64,000 nucleotides of DNA from Saccharothrix sp. ALI-22-I. GTDB lineage: Bacteria; Actinomycetota; Actinomycetes; Mycobacteriales; Pseudonocardiaceae. Location: assembly GCF_001984175.1 (NCBI RefSeq), contig NZ_MTQP01000069.1, positions 310,001 to 374,000 on the forward strand. The letters are read 5' to 3'. A model generated the notes under the pieces. It saw nothing but the letters and a program-made list of their open reading frames with translations. It was not told the DNA's origin and ran no database searches. Made by a program: the position numbers and the translations under genes. Below are positions 34,910 through 43,571 of this stretch, in pieces (positions within the stretch are counted from its first letter, which is position 1; every line of letters begins with the position of its first letter).

Positions 34910-35896
34910 ATGGACGTGTACCTGCTGATCCTGGGCGACCACCTGCCCGACCCGTGCACCGGGAACGCCGTCACCGAGTCCGACCGGGTGCGTGCGATCG
35001 TGGAGCAGGCCGTGGTGGCCGAGGAGGCGGGCTTCACCGGGGTGGCGATCGGTGAGCACCACTTCACCCGGTACATCATCTCCGCGCCCGAGTTGCTGTT
35101 GGCCACCATTGCCGCGCGCACCTCGACGTTGCGGCTGTCCACCGGGGTGACGTTGCTGGCGCACCACGATCCGGTGCTGGTGGCGGAGGAGTTGGCCACG
35201 CTCGACGTGCTGTCGTTGGGACGGGCGGAGCTGATCGTCGCGCGCGGGGTGTCGCAGCGGACGGACCGGGCGTTCGGGGTGCAGGACGACCTGCGGGCGC
35301 GTTTCGACGAGAACCTGCGGCTCCTGCTCCGGCTGCTGGAGGAGCCGTGCGTGACGTGGGAGGGCAGGTACCGGAGCCCTCTGGTGGACGTCACGACCAC
35401 GCCGCGCCCGCTCCAGCAGCCCCGGCCGTTGGTGTGGATCGGGAGCGGGTCGGCCGTGTCGGCGGACCTGGCGGTCGAACTGGACCTGCCGTTGATGCTG
35501 CCCAGTACCTTGCGTGACCCCGGCACGCACCGTTCGGTGGTGGAGCGCTACCGGGCCGCGATGGACGGACGGGGACGGGTGGCGTTGCCGAGCCACGTGT
35601 TCGTCGCGCCCACCGCTGCCGAGGCTCGCGACACCTGGCGTCCGCACCTCGCCGCGTACGCCGAGTTCGCCGACCCCTGGCGCGGCGATGGCGACGTGGA
35701 CGTCAACGCGTTGATGGAGGGCGCGGCCGTCTGCGGCGACCCGACCGAGGTAACCGAGCGACTAAACGCCCTCACCGAACTACTGGGCCTGGACACACAG
35801 CTGGTCATGGTCGACATCGGCGGCCTACCCCACCAGGCCGTACTCGACACAATCCGCCTCTTCGGCCAAGAAGTCCTACCAAACCTAAAACCCTGA
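34910..35896 (+). CDS. LLM-class flavin-dependent monooxygenase
   Basis: A 328-residue luciferase-like TIM-barrel protein. VAIGEHHFTRYI, STGVTLLAHHDPVLVAEELATLD and GRAELIVARGV are the usual FMN/substrate segments of bacterial luciferase-like oxidoreductases. ATG is used without a strong RBS. It is divergent from the MBL hydrolase (104-nt gap). No partner flavin reductase is nearby, so cofactor type (FMN or F420) is not settled. Confidence 0.88.
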   Translation: MDVYLLILGDHLPDPCTGNAVTESDRVRAIVEQAVVAEEAGFTGVAIGEHHFTRYIISAPELLLATIAARTSTLRLSTGVTLLAHHDPVLVAEELATLDVLSLGRAELIVARGVSQRTDRAFGVQDDLRARFDENLRLLLRLLEEPCVTWEGRYRSPLVDVTTTPRPLQQPRPLVWIGSGSAVSADLAVELDLPLMLPSTLRDPGTHRSVVERYRAAMDGRGRVALPSHVFVAPTAAEARDTWRPHLAAYAEFADPWRGDGDVDVNALMEGAAVCGDPTEVTERLNALTELLGLDTQLVMVDIGGLPHQAVLDTIRLFGQEVLPNLKP

Positions 35897-35925
35897 CCCA
35901 CCCTCCCCTGAACGCACAACTCGCC

Positions 35926-36160
35926 CATTCCCAACGTTGGACACGCCCGTTCTGAACGTTGGACACGCGCGTTCCCAACGTTGGACACGCGCGTTCTGAA
36001 CGTTGGACACGCGCGAGAGTCGAACGTTCAGGTACCCCGAATTCAACGCTCAGGACAGGCTGGCGGTGCGGAGGCGGGGGGCTCGCGTGTTCTGAGCGTT
36101 GAGCTCAGGGGTCCTGAGCGTTCGACTCTCGCGACTTGGGGGTTCGACTCTCGGGGTCTT
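35926..36160. repeat. 22-nt modular intergenic repeat array, locus 1
   Basis: Four direct units with exact 22-nt period start at 35926, 35948, 35970 and 35992; the common part is (TG/CC)AACGTTGGACACGC. They are followed by inverted and diverged modules (GAGAGTCGAACGTTCAGG, TGAGCGTTGAGCTC, TGAGCGTTCGACTCTC) to about 36160. The block around 36012-36057 recurs at locus 3. No spacer-like unique sequence is present. Confidence 0.85.
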
Positions 36161-36216
36161 GGGGGGGTGAGGTGGGGGTGGGGGTGGGGTAGTCCGTGGG
36201 GGGAAGGGAGGTCGTC

Positions 36217-36348
36217 ATGGTTCAGCCTCAACCGCCTCAGCCGCGGCCTGTGCCGGTTCCGGATCCGGTGCCCAAGCCGCCGCCTGAGCCTTCGCCTGGT
36301 ACTGAGCCGCCGATTCCGCCTACGCCGGAGCCGCCTACGCCTACGTGA
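36217..36348 (+). CDS. 43-residue proline-rich peptide
   Basis: A short frame from ATG 36217 to TGA 36348 with GGGAGG 6 nt upstream, a strong RBS. About 45 percent of residues are Pro, in PxP-type runs with Glu, Val and Thr (PQPPQPRPVPVPDPVP, PPTPEPPTPT). There is no signal peptide or membrane segment. It lies between the repeat array and the Rieske gene. Function unknown. The good RBS and regular composition support translation, but simple-sequence origin is possible. Confidence 0.5.
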   Translation: MVQPQPPQPRPVPVPDPVPKPPPEPSPGTEPPIPPTPEPPTPT

Positions 36349-36421
36349 GGTGCGGTTCGGTGGCGGGGTGCGGCTGGTGGTGTCACGCTGAGTGAGGTTC
36401 TGGGTACGTTGGAGGTTGTGA

Positions 36422-37387
36422 ATGCGCATCCCGTTGCGTCGGTTCAGCGCCAGGCCGTGGCCTGAGCAGGAGCCCACGTGGCGGGATGCCCAGCCCGCGC
36501 TCATCGAGTCGGCGGTCAAGCGTGCCTCGGTGAAGCCTTCGGGCAACTGGTTCGTGCTCGCGGCCAGTCGTGAGGTCACGGCATCCGCGCCCGTCGGGCG
36601 GGTGATCGGCGGGCGCGAGGTCGTGGTGTGGCGTGGACGTGCGGGGCAGGTGTTGGGCGGGCCGGGGGCGTGCCCGCACATGGGGGCGCCGCTGTGTGAC
36701 GCGGGCGTGCACCGAGGTGAGTTGGTGTGCCGGTGGCACGGGTTGGCGCTCGGCTCCCGTCGGTTAGGCACATGGAGCCCTTACCCGGCGCACGACGACG
36801 GCGTGCTGGTCTGGGTCCGGTTGGACGACGTCGGCGGTGAAGACCCGCTACCGCAGCCGGTGTTGCCGACCAGGCCTGAGGGCGGAGTCGATGCGGTGGC
36901 AACGATGGTGGGCCGGTGCGAACCGGAAGACGTGGTGGCCAACCGACTCGACCCGTGGCACGGTGCCTGGTTCCACCCGTACTCGTTCGCCAACCTGACC
37001 GTGTTGCAAACACCCACCGAACAGGATGACCGGTTCCTGGTCGAGGTGACGTTCAAGGTCGCCGGACGGATCGGGGTGCCGGTGATCGCCGCCTTCACCT
37101 GCCCCGAACCGCGCACGGTCGTGATGCACATCGTGGAAGGCGAAGGCGTCGGCAGCGTGGTGGAGACGCACGCGACCCCACTGTCGGTCGATCGGGACGG
37201 CACGCCCCGGACAGCGGTGATCGAGGCGACCATCGCCCACTCGCACCGGCGCGGCTTCGCCCTGGCCAAGCCCGCCGCCCCGGTGATCCGGCCGCTGATG
37301 AAGTGGGCCGCCGCCCGGCTGTGGCGGGACGACCTGGCCTACGCCGAACGCCGTTACACGCTGCGCACCACCGGCCGGTCGAGCTGA
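36422..37387 (+). CDS. Rieske [2Fe-2S] protein with DUF5914, carotenoid cluster
   Basis: A 321-residue protein. Residues 40-140 form a Rieske domain with ligands C84, H86, C103 and H106 (CPHMGAP ... CRWHGL). The remaining 180 residues match the DUF5914 region found with aromatic-carotenoid genes in actinomycetes, in place of the usual oxygenase catalytic iron domain. Its 3' end overlaps the convergent CrtU gene by 34 nt. It probably modifies or supports carotenoid oxidation. Confidence 0.85.
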   Translation: MRIPLRRFSARPWPEQEPTWRDAQPALIESAVKRASVKPSGNWFVLAASREVTASAPVGRVIGGREVVVWRGRAGQVLGGPGACPHMGAPLCDAGVHRGELVCRWHGLALGSRRLGTWSPYPAHDDGVLVWVRLDDVGGEDPLPQPVLPTRPEGGVDAVATMVGRCEPEDVVANRLDPWHGAWFHPYSFANLTVLQTPTEQDDRFLVEVTFKVAGRIGVPVIAAFTCPEPRTVVMHIVEGEGVGSVVETHATPLSVDRDGTPRTAVIEATIAHSHRRGFALAKPAAPVIRPLMKWAAARLWRDDLAYAERRYTLRTTGRSS

Positions 37388-38892
37388 GGATTACGCCCGA
37401 AGCGGCGGGCCAGAGTGCGCAGGAGGGGGCCTCGGCCGCTCGTCGGGACGGTCCACAGGTCGGTTCCCGCCACACCCCAGGACGACAGGAGGTGGTTGGC
37501 GGCGGCGAAGCCGGTGGTGGCCGCACGTTCCATCAGGGCGACAGGCAGGTCGACGCGGACGAGGTCGCCGGCCAGGACCAGGTTCGGGTCGGGGGTGCGG
37601 ACGGTGGGGCGTCGGGCGAATCCGCTCGGCGGGAACAGTGGGCAGTCGGCGCGTAGTTCGTGTCGTGAGTCCACGATCTGCGCGGACCGGGTTTCGGGGT
37701 AGATGGTGTGGAGTTGGTTCAGGAGGCGGGCGCGGGCGTCGAGAGAGTCCACATCAGACGATAGGGCGTAGCCGTGTAGTTCGATCACGACACCGCCGGT
37801 GCGGGTGGCCCACGCGCGGGCCTCGTGCTCGTAGTGGTTCAGCACGGAGATGTTGTCCAGCAGGTCGTAGCCGCTGGTGCCGAGGAAACCGGGGCGATCG
37901 GGGCGCACGGGCCGGTCCAGCCAGTAGCGGGACACCAGGAACGGTGGCGCGGTCTCAAGCCGGGCGATGTCGGCGCGCCACTGCGAGGTGCCGATGTCCG
38001 ATGTGGCCACGATCTGGCGCAGTCCTGGGACATCGACGGCCAGGACCACGGCGTCTGCTTCCAGTGCCGAGTCCGGGAGGTGAACGGTGAAGCGTTCGCC
38101 ACGCTCGACGCGGAGTACGGGCGTGCCGGTGCGGATGGTCGCGTTCCGCGTGGTCAGGTAGCGGGCCAAGGGGTTCCACAGAGTGGGGAACGGGTTGATG
38201 GGCACGTCGAACAGCAGTCCCTCGCTCGACCCGAGGAAGTAGATGTGGAACATGGTCGCCAGTTCGGCGGCGGACATCCGGCTGGGGTGGGCGAAGAAGC
38301 TGCGGGAGAACACCTCGAACGCCAACGCGTGCACGGCCGGCGGGAAGCGGATGCGTTGGAGGTAGGTGGCGGCGTCCAGGGAGTCCAGTTCGTAGTACGT
38401 ACGCGGCACGGAGACGTCCAGCAGGGGCAGGGCGGCGCGGGCGTCGACGGCGGGCAGGTCGCTCCACGCGAACGCGGGGCTGCGCAGCAGGAAACCGGCG
38501 GCGTTCCACGGCACGGCGCGCGGCAGGCCGGCGAAGCGCTCACGGTGCCCGCCCGCGTGCCACAGCGGGTAGTCCGGCAGGCCGACCAGCGCCGAGCCGT
38601 CCGGGTCGATCCGCGCCAGCAGGGACCGCAGGTTGTAGTACTGGCGGAAGAACGCGTGGAAGCCGCGGGTCATGGTGGCACGGCTGCCGTCGGCCAACCG
38701 CGTCTCCCAGCCGCCGACCCGCCCACCCAGGTGGTCCTCCCGTTCGCACAGCACGACCCGCGCGCCGCGTTCGGCCAGGATGGTCGCGGCAGCCAGCCCC
38801 GCGATGCCACCACCGACCACGACCACGTCCCTGTCGCACGTCGGGTGCCCGGTTGGCCCCGGGATGCGCACGGCCTTGCGGTCCCGCCTCAC
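37354..38892 (-). CDS. crtU: CrtU-like carotenoid desaturase/methyl-shifting enzyme
   Basis: A 512-residue FAD enzyme of the CrtI/CrtU group. It has an N-terminal dinucleotide site VVVVGGGIAGLAAA and a GWETRLADGS ... TRGFHAFFRQYYNLR segment typical of CrtU. The C-terminal FAD motif LVLAGDLVRVDLPVALMERA closes the fold. CrtU turns beta-carotene rings aromatic (isorenieratene pathway). Start GTG at 38892 overlaps the methyltransferase TGA by 4 nt. Last gene of a four-gene operon with crtT and the two cyclase genes. Confidence 0.88.
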   Translation of the reverse strand: MRRDRKAVRIPGPTGHPTCDRDVVVVGGGIAGLAAATILAERGARVVLCEREDHLGGRVGGWETRLADGSRATMTRGFHAFFRQYYNLRSLLARIDPDGSALVGLPDYPLWHAGGHRERFAGLPRAVPWNAAGFLLRSPAFAWSDLPAVDARAALPLLDVSVPRTYYELDSLDAATYLQRIRFPPAVHALAFEVFSRSFFAHPSRMSAAELATMFHIYFLGSSEGLLFDVPINPFPTLWNPLARYLTTRNATIRTGTPVLRVERGERFTVHLPDSALEADAVVLAVDVPGLRQIVATSDIGTSQWRADIARLETAPPFLVSRYWLDRPVRPDRPGFLGTSGYDLLDNISVLNHYEHEARAWATRTGGVVIELHGYALSSDVDSLDARARLLNQLHTIYPETRSAQIVDSRHELRADCPLFPPSGFARRPTVRTPDPNLVLAGDLVRVDLPVALMERAATTGFAAANHLLSSWGVAGTDLWTVPTSGRGPLLRTLARRFGRNPQLDRPVVRSV

Positions 38893-39587
38893 GCCTGCCC
38901 CACGAACGTGTGCAAAATCCCCCGCTGCCACCCACAAGCAGGCAGGGCGCGGACGTCGGTGAAACCGTTGCGGCGCAGTCGGTCCCGAAGCGCCCGAACA
39001 CCGTCGAAGGAGACGACGCTCCGCCACAGGTACGTGTAGAGCTTCGGGGAACGGGTCACCACCACACCGGCCGGGATGATCACCGTCCAGCACACGGCGG
39101 TCCAGATGGCACCGGCGACCGGCGAATCACGCACCGAGTACTCGTGGGCCACGAACCGGGCGCGAGGCTTGAGCAGGCCGTGGATCGTGGCCAGCACCGG
39201 GTCCGGGTCGGCGAGGTTGCGGATCAGGTAAGCGGCGAAGATTCCGTCGAACGGCCCGAGAGTCGTAAGTCCTTCGGCTCTGGCGTGCACGAACGACACG
39301 TTGTCCGGCCACGGTTTCCGCGCCGCACGCAAGAGCATGCCCGCCGACGCGTCCACGCCGATGATCTCCGCACGGGGGGCCACCGACAGCAGCGCCGCCG
39401 TGGACGCCCCGGTGCCGCACCCGAGGTCCAGCAGTCGCCGGCCGGCACCGGAGTCCGCGATGCCGAGGGCGGTGGCCGCTCTCCGCAGTTCCCGGTGGTA
39501 GCCGGGGTTCGCGCCGACCAGCAGGTCGTAGCCGGGAGCCGCGAGATCGAACGCGCCCGGCACCGCGTCCGCCGCCAACCCCGCCAT
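38889..39587 (-). CDS. crtT: SAM-dependent methyltransferase (CrtT-like)
   Basis: A 232-residue class I methyltransferase with SAM motif LLDLGCGTGASTAAL and the acidic VDASAGML strand. It resembles the UbiE/CrtT group (AYLIRNLADPDPVL). ATG at 39587 overlaps the upstream CrtYd stop by 1 nt (TGATG). In Streptomyces isorenieratene clusters a crtT gene sits beside crtU and the cyclase; its exact reaction is not settled. The symbol is assigned from this context. Confidence 0.8.
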   Translation of the reverse strand: MAGLAADAVPGAFDLAAPGYDLLVGANPGYHRELRRAATALGIADSGAGRRLLDLGCGTGASTAALLSVAPRAEIIGVDASAGMLLRAARKPWPDNVSFVHARAEGLTTLGPFDGIFAAYLIRNLADPDPVLATIHGLLKPRARFVAHEYSVRDSPVAGAIWTAVCWTVIIPAGVVVTRSPKLYTYLWRSVVSFDGVRALRDRLRRNGFTDVRALPACGWQRGILHTFVGQA

Positions 39588-39904
39588 CAGGTCGCCTTCC
39601 GACGGGCCAGCGCCCGTTCCCACAGCAGCAGGGTCAGGGTGATCAGGGAGAAGCCGAACAGGAAGTCCTCGACGGGGATGTCCCACGGCACCCTCAACCC
39701 GCTGATGGCCGTAGGCGCGTAGAGGACGACGGGCGCGCTCAGCTTGGTCAGCCACCCGTCCACCGGGATCTGGAACAAGAAAACGATCACCATCGTCAGC
39801 CAGTAGGCCGGACGGCGGAACAGGCCGGTGCGCAACACCAGCAGTTCCGCGGCGATCGTCAACGAGACGGACACCGCGGCGGCGATCAGGTATTCCGGAC
39901 CCAC
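39587..39904 (-). CDS. crtYd: Lycopene cyclase subunit CrtYd
   Basis: A 105-residue membrane protein with three helices and the cyclase signature RVPWDIPVEDFLFGF. It is the second half of heterodimeric C50/C40-type lycopene cyclases of actinobacteria. It overlaps crtYc by 19 nt and crtT by 1 nt. The partner pair would close the rings that CrtU acts on. Confidence 0.9.
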   Translation of the reverse strand: MGPEYLIAAAVSVSLTIAAELLVLRTGLFRRPAYWLTMVIVFLFQIPVDGWLTKLSAPVVLYAPTAISGLRVPWDIPVEDFLFGFSLITLTLLLWERALARRKAT

Positions 39905-40230
39905 CGCATATCCTCCGATCGGGGGGCTATCACCTTCTGCACCGCCTCATACGTGAGCAGCGCGCACAGCGGCACCACCAGGAAGAACAAGGCCTCCTCC
40001 ACCGGCATGCCACCCGGCAGGGCGAACCCGATCGTGAACCTCTCGCTGAACGTCCAGTGCCCACGCGCGATGGCCACGACATCCCACGCGCCGAACAGCA
40101 CCACGACCGGCAACAACGTGCGGACCACCGCGTCGAGCCGCCGGTAGACGCCCGCGCCCAGGTACTCCAGCGGCGCGGTCAGCAGAAGGCAGACGAAGAG
40201 CACCGACAGGTACTCCCACCGATCGTCCAT
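39886..40230 (-). CDS. crtYc: Lycopene cyclase subunit CrtYc
   Basis: A 114-residue membrane protein with three helices (YLSVLFVCLLLTAPLEYLG, TLLPVVVLFGAWDVVAI) and the PGGMPVEEALFFLVVPLCALLTYEA signature region of CrtYc. First gene of the operon. Early pathway genes (crtE, crtB, crtI) are not in this window and must lie elsewhere. Confidence 0.9.
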   Translation of the reverse strand: MDDRWEYLSVLFVCLLLTAPLEYLGAGVYRRLDAVVRTLLPVVVLFGAWDVVAIARGHWTFSERFTIGFALPGGMPVEEALFFLVVPLCALLTYEAVQKVIAPRSEDMRWVRNT

Positions 40231-40312
40231 GGACAACCTCCCGCGATTCACCGTAGGACGGGCCCCTGCCGTTCGCACGACAAGCGGACAAGCGACAAGC
40301 GCGAGGGGCCGG

Positions 40313-43300
40313 TCACGGCACGATGAAGTCCACTTCGGACTCGCCGTGCGCACGTCCGCGCTCGAACTCCACCGCGAACGCGTCCGCGCCCAACGCCGCA
40401 CGCGACGTCGCGGTGATCCGTTCGACGTCCCCGCGTTCACCCGAAGGGAGCGGCGCGCCCACCTGTTCCCGCAGCACGGTGGCCGCACCGAGCAGCCGCG
40501 CCGCCCGGTCGTGGTGCCCGAGGACGGCTTTCACCCCGGCCAGACCTTCCAACGCCAGGGCCACCGCCCGCGGATCGGCCGCCTTCCGTGCCGCTTGCAG
40601 CCCCTCGACGTGCAGGGCACGGGCCGTGTCCACGTCACCGCGCTGCTCGGCGATGAAGCCCAGTTCGGCGAAGATCAGGGCGAGCGCGATATCGGACTCC
40701 AGCCGACGGTCCTGCTCCAGCCACTTGCGCAACCACGCCTCGGCGTCGTCGAACCGCCCCTGCCGCCGCGCACTCAACGCCAAGCCCAGCTCGGCGTACT
40801 CCTCGCCGAGCGTGTAGCCCTGCGAGACGGCCTGCACCCGTGCGCATTCGTGCAGCTCATCGGCCTGTTCCAGGTCACCGGTCAGCAGCGCGATCCGACC
40901 CAGGGCGGACAGCTTGTCCGACAGTTCGGTGCCCAGGCCCAGTTCCTCGGCCATCCGCAGGCCCTCGCGGTGCAGGCGGGCCGCGCGGTCGTAGTCGCCG
41001 ACGACCTCGGCGTGCGTGCCGAGTCCGAACGTCGCGTGCAACTGTCCCCACCGGTCACCCAACTCGGTGAACAGGGCCATGCTGCGCTCGCCGTGTCGGG
41101 CCATCGCGTCCAGGTCGCTGCGCGCCAACGCGTACCGGGCGAGCGTGCCGAGCGCGGCGGCCGTGCCCCACCGGTCACCTTGGGCCTGGAACACTGCCAA
41201 CGCGTCGCCGACCAGGTCCTGGCCGATGCTCAGCTCACCGATGCCGATCCCGGCGAACCCGAGGAACCACTCGGCCCGCGCACGCCGTGCCGCGGCCTCC
41301 ACGCCGGTCGGCCGGGACGCGGGCGGCTTCACCAGCCCGGATGCCACGCCCATGAGCAGGCTGAACGCGGTGTGCCAAACCTGGGCGGTGCCCGCCTCGT
41401 CCTCCGGGCCGCCGCCGGCCAACGCCGTGGTCAACGCCCGACGTCCCTCACCGAGGCGCCCGCGCAGCACCCAGTACCAGGCCAGCGACTCCACCAACGG
41501 CAGCGCTTCACCGTCACGGGCCGCGTGGTCGACCGCGACGCGCAGGTTGGCGGCCTCGGCGTCCAGCCGGTGCAGCCACTGCCGCTGCTCCGGACCGCGC
41601 AGGAACGGGTCGGCGGTCGCGGCGAGCCGCGCGTAGTAGTCCCGGTGCCGCCGCTCGATCTCCGCCAGTTCACCGGCCTCGCGCAGCTTCGCCGAGCAGT
41701 ACGCGGCGACGGACTCCAGCAGTCGGTACCGAGGGCCGTCGCGGTCGTCCCTGGTGGAGGCGGCGACCAGGGACCGGTCCACCAAGCGTGCCAACAGGTC
41801 CAGCACGTCCAGGCCCGCACCGCCGCACACGGCTTCCGCCGCGCTCAACGTCCAGCCGTCCACGTGCACGGACAGCCGGCGCAGCACCGTCCGCTCCGCC
41901 TCGGTCAGCAGCTCCCAGCTCCAGTCGAGCATCGCCCGCAGGGTCCGCTGCCGGGCGGGCGCGCCGCTGTGCCCGGCGGTCAGCACCCGGAACCGGTCGT
42001 CCAGCCGCGCCACGATCTCGTGCACGCCCAGCGCCCGGACCCTGGTGGCGGCGAGTTCCAGGGCCAGCGGGATACCGTCCAGCCGGCGGCAGATGGCCGC
42101 GACGGCGTCGGCGTTGTCCGCGTTCAGGGTGAAGCCGGGCACGCCCGCCGCCGCACGTGCCACGAACAGTTCCACCGCGCTGGACTCGGCCAACGTCGGC
42201 ACGTTCCACAGCAGCTCACCGGCCACGTCCAGCGGACTCTGGCTGGTCGCCAACACCCGCAGCCCCGGCGCGGCCCGCAACAGCCCCGCGGCCAGCCCCG
42301 CGGCGGCCGGTGCGACGTGCTCGCAGTTGTCCAACAGCAGCAGCATCCGCTTGGCGCGCAGGGTCTCGGCCAGCTTGCCCGCCAGATCCGTCGCCGCGCA
42401 GTCGCGGAGGCCGACGGTCACCGCCACCAGCGCCGCGACCTCGTCCGGCCGCGCGCCCGCCGGCAACGCGGCCAGCTCCACCAGCCACGTCCCGTCCGGG
42501 AACCCGGCCGCCGACTCCCGGGCCACGGCCAGCGCCAGCCGGGTCTTGCCCACACCGCCCGGCCCGGTGAGGGTGACCAGCCGGTCCGCCGCGAGCAGCG
42601 ACCGCACCTCGCCGATCTCGGCGTCCCGGCCGACCAGGTCGCCGAGCAGGTGCGGCAGGTTGGTCGGCGGCTCCACGGCGGTGCTCAGCGACGGGTCCTG
42701 TTCCAGGATCGCCCGGTGCAGCGCGGCCAGGCGCGGGCCCGGCTCGACGCCCAGTTCGGCGATCAGCCGGGCGCGCAGATCGCGGTAGCCGGCTAGCGCC
42801 TCGCTCTGCCGTCCGGCCTGGTAGAGGGCACGCAAGTGGGCGGCGCGCAAGCGTTCGCGCAGGGGGTGGCGGGCCACCAGGTCGCCGAGTTCGTCGGCCA
42901 GCAGGCCCGGTTCGCCGAACTCCAGCCGTGCCTCGGCGCGCTGCTCCCACGCGGTGAGCCGCAGCTCCTCCAGCCGGGCCGTCACGTCGCGGGCGAACTC
43001 CTCGTCGGCGAAATCGGCCAGCACCGGTCCGCGCCACAACGCCAGGGCGTCGTCCAGCAGCGCGACGCGTGCCTGCGGGGTGCCCGCGGTGGCTCCGGTG
43101 GCTTCGGTGGCTTCGCCGATGAGCGCTTCGAAACGGCCGGCATCCACCGCGTCCGGGGTGACGTCCAGCAGGTAGCCGGGCGGGCGTGACACCACCAGCC
43201 GCCGCGCGCCCGGCTCTGCCTCGTCCAGCGCGGCCCTGAGCTGGGAAACCCTGGTCTGGAGCGCGCCGGCGGGGTTGGCCGGCAGCCGGTCGCCCCACAG

Positions 43301-43447
43301 CCGGTCGATCAACCGGTCGGCGGGCACCACGCGGCCCGCGTCGATCACCAGCTGGGCCAGCAGCGCCCGGACCTTCAGCTCCGGAACGCGGACGAGCCGG
43401 GCGTCCGACGTCCACACCGCGAGCGGGCCCAGCACCCCGAAACGCAC
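40313..43447 (-). CDS. AfsR-like transcriptional regulator (BTAD - NB-ARC - TPR)
   Basis: A 1044-residue regulator. An OmpR-like winged helix (RFGVLGPLAVW, LKVRALLAQLVIDAGR, LIDRLWGD) and a BTAD domain make up the first 250 residues. An NB-ARC NTPase with Walker A TGPGGVGKTRLAL and Walker B LLLLDNCEHV follows (about 275-520). A long TPR region fills the C-terminal half. Start GTG at 43447. It is divergent from a DHA2 exporter and reads out beyond the cyclase operon, so either could be a target. Family members activate secondary metabolism. Confidence 0.92.
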   Translation of the reverse strand: MRFGVLGPLAVWTSDARLVRVPELKVRALLAQLVIDAGRVVPADRLIDRLWGDRLPANPAGALQTRVSQLRAALDEAEPGARRLVVSRPPGYLLDVTPDAVDAGRFEALIGEATEATGATAGTPQARVALLDDALALWRGPVLADFADEEFARDVTARLEELRLTAWEQRAEARLEFGEPGLLADELGDLVARHPLRERLRAAHLRALYQAGRQSEALAGYRDLRARLIAELGVEPGPRLAALHRAILEQDPSLSTAVEPPTNLPHLLGDLVGRDAEIGEVRSLLAADRLVTLTGPGGVGKTRLALAVARESAAGFPDGTWLVELAALPAGARPDEVAALVAVTVGLRDCAATDLAGKLAETLRAKRMLLLLDNCEHVAPAAAGLAAGLLRAAPGLRVLATSQSPLDVAGELLWNVPTLAESSAVELFVARAAAGVPGFTLNADNADAVAAICRRLDGIPLALELAATRVRALGVHEIVARLDDRFRVLTAGHSGAPARQRTLRAMLDWSWELLTEAERTVLRRLSVHVDGWTLSAAEAVCGGAGLDVLDLLARLVDRSLVAASTRDDRDGPRYRLLESVAAYCSAKLREAGELAEIERRHRDYYARLAATADPFLRGPEQRQWLHRLDAEAANLRVAVDHAARDGEALPLVESLAWYWVLRGRLGEGRRALTTALAGGGPEDEAGTAQVWHTAFSLLMGVASGLVKPPASRPTGVEAAARRARAEWFLGFAGIGIGELSIGQDLVGDALAVFQAQGDRWGTAAALGTLARYALARSDLDAMARHGERSMALFTELGDRWGQLHATFGLGTHAEVVGDYDRAARLHREGLRMAEELGLGTELSDKLSALGRIALLTGDLEQADELHECARVQAVSQGYTLGEEYAELGLALSARRQGRFDDAEAWLRKWLEQDRRLESDIALALIFAELGFIAEQRGDVDTARALHVEGLQAARKAADPRAVALALEGLAGVKAVLGHHDRAARLLGAATVLREQVGAPLPSGERGDVERITATSRAALGADAFAVEFERGRAHGESEVDFIVP

Positions 43448-43571
43448 GGTCCGACCGTACCCGAAGTCGATCTGGACGGTTCCTGGAGCCGCGCCGGCCA
43501 CTGTGGGTCCCACGAGCGGAAACCGACCGTTCGAGCGGGTTCGAGCGGTTCGAGCAAGGGGAAGAATCACC

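Noticed and set aside
35926-36160. CRISPR array
   Set aside because: The 22-nt units are directly adjacent without unique spacers, modules occur in both orientations, and no cas gene is present.
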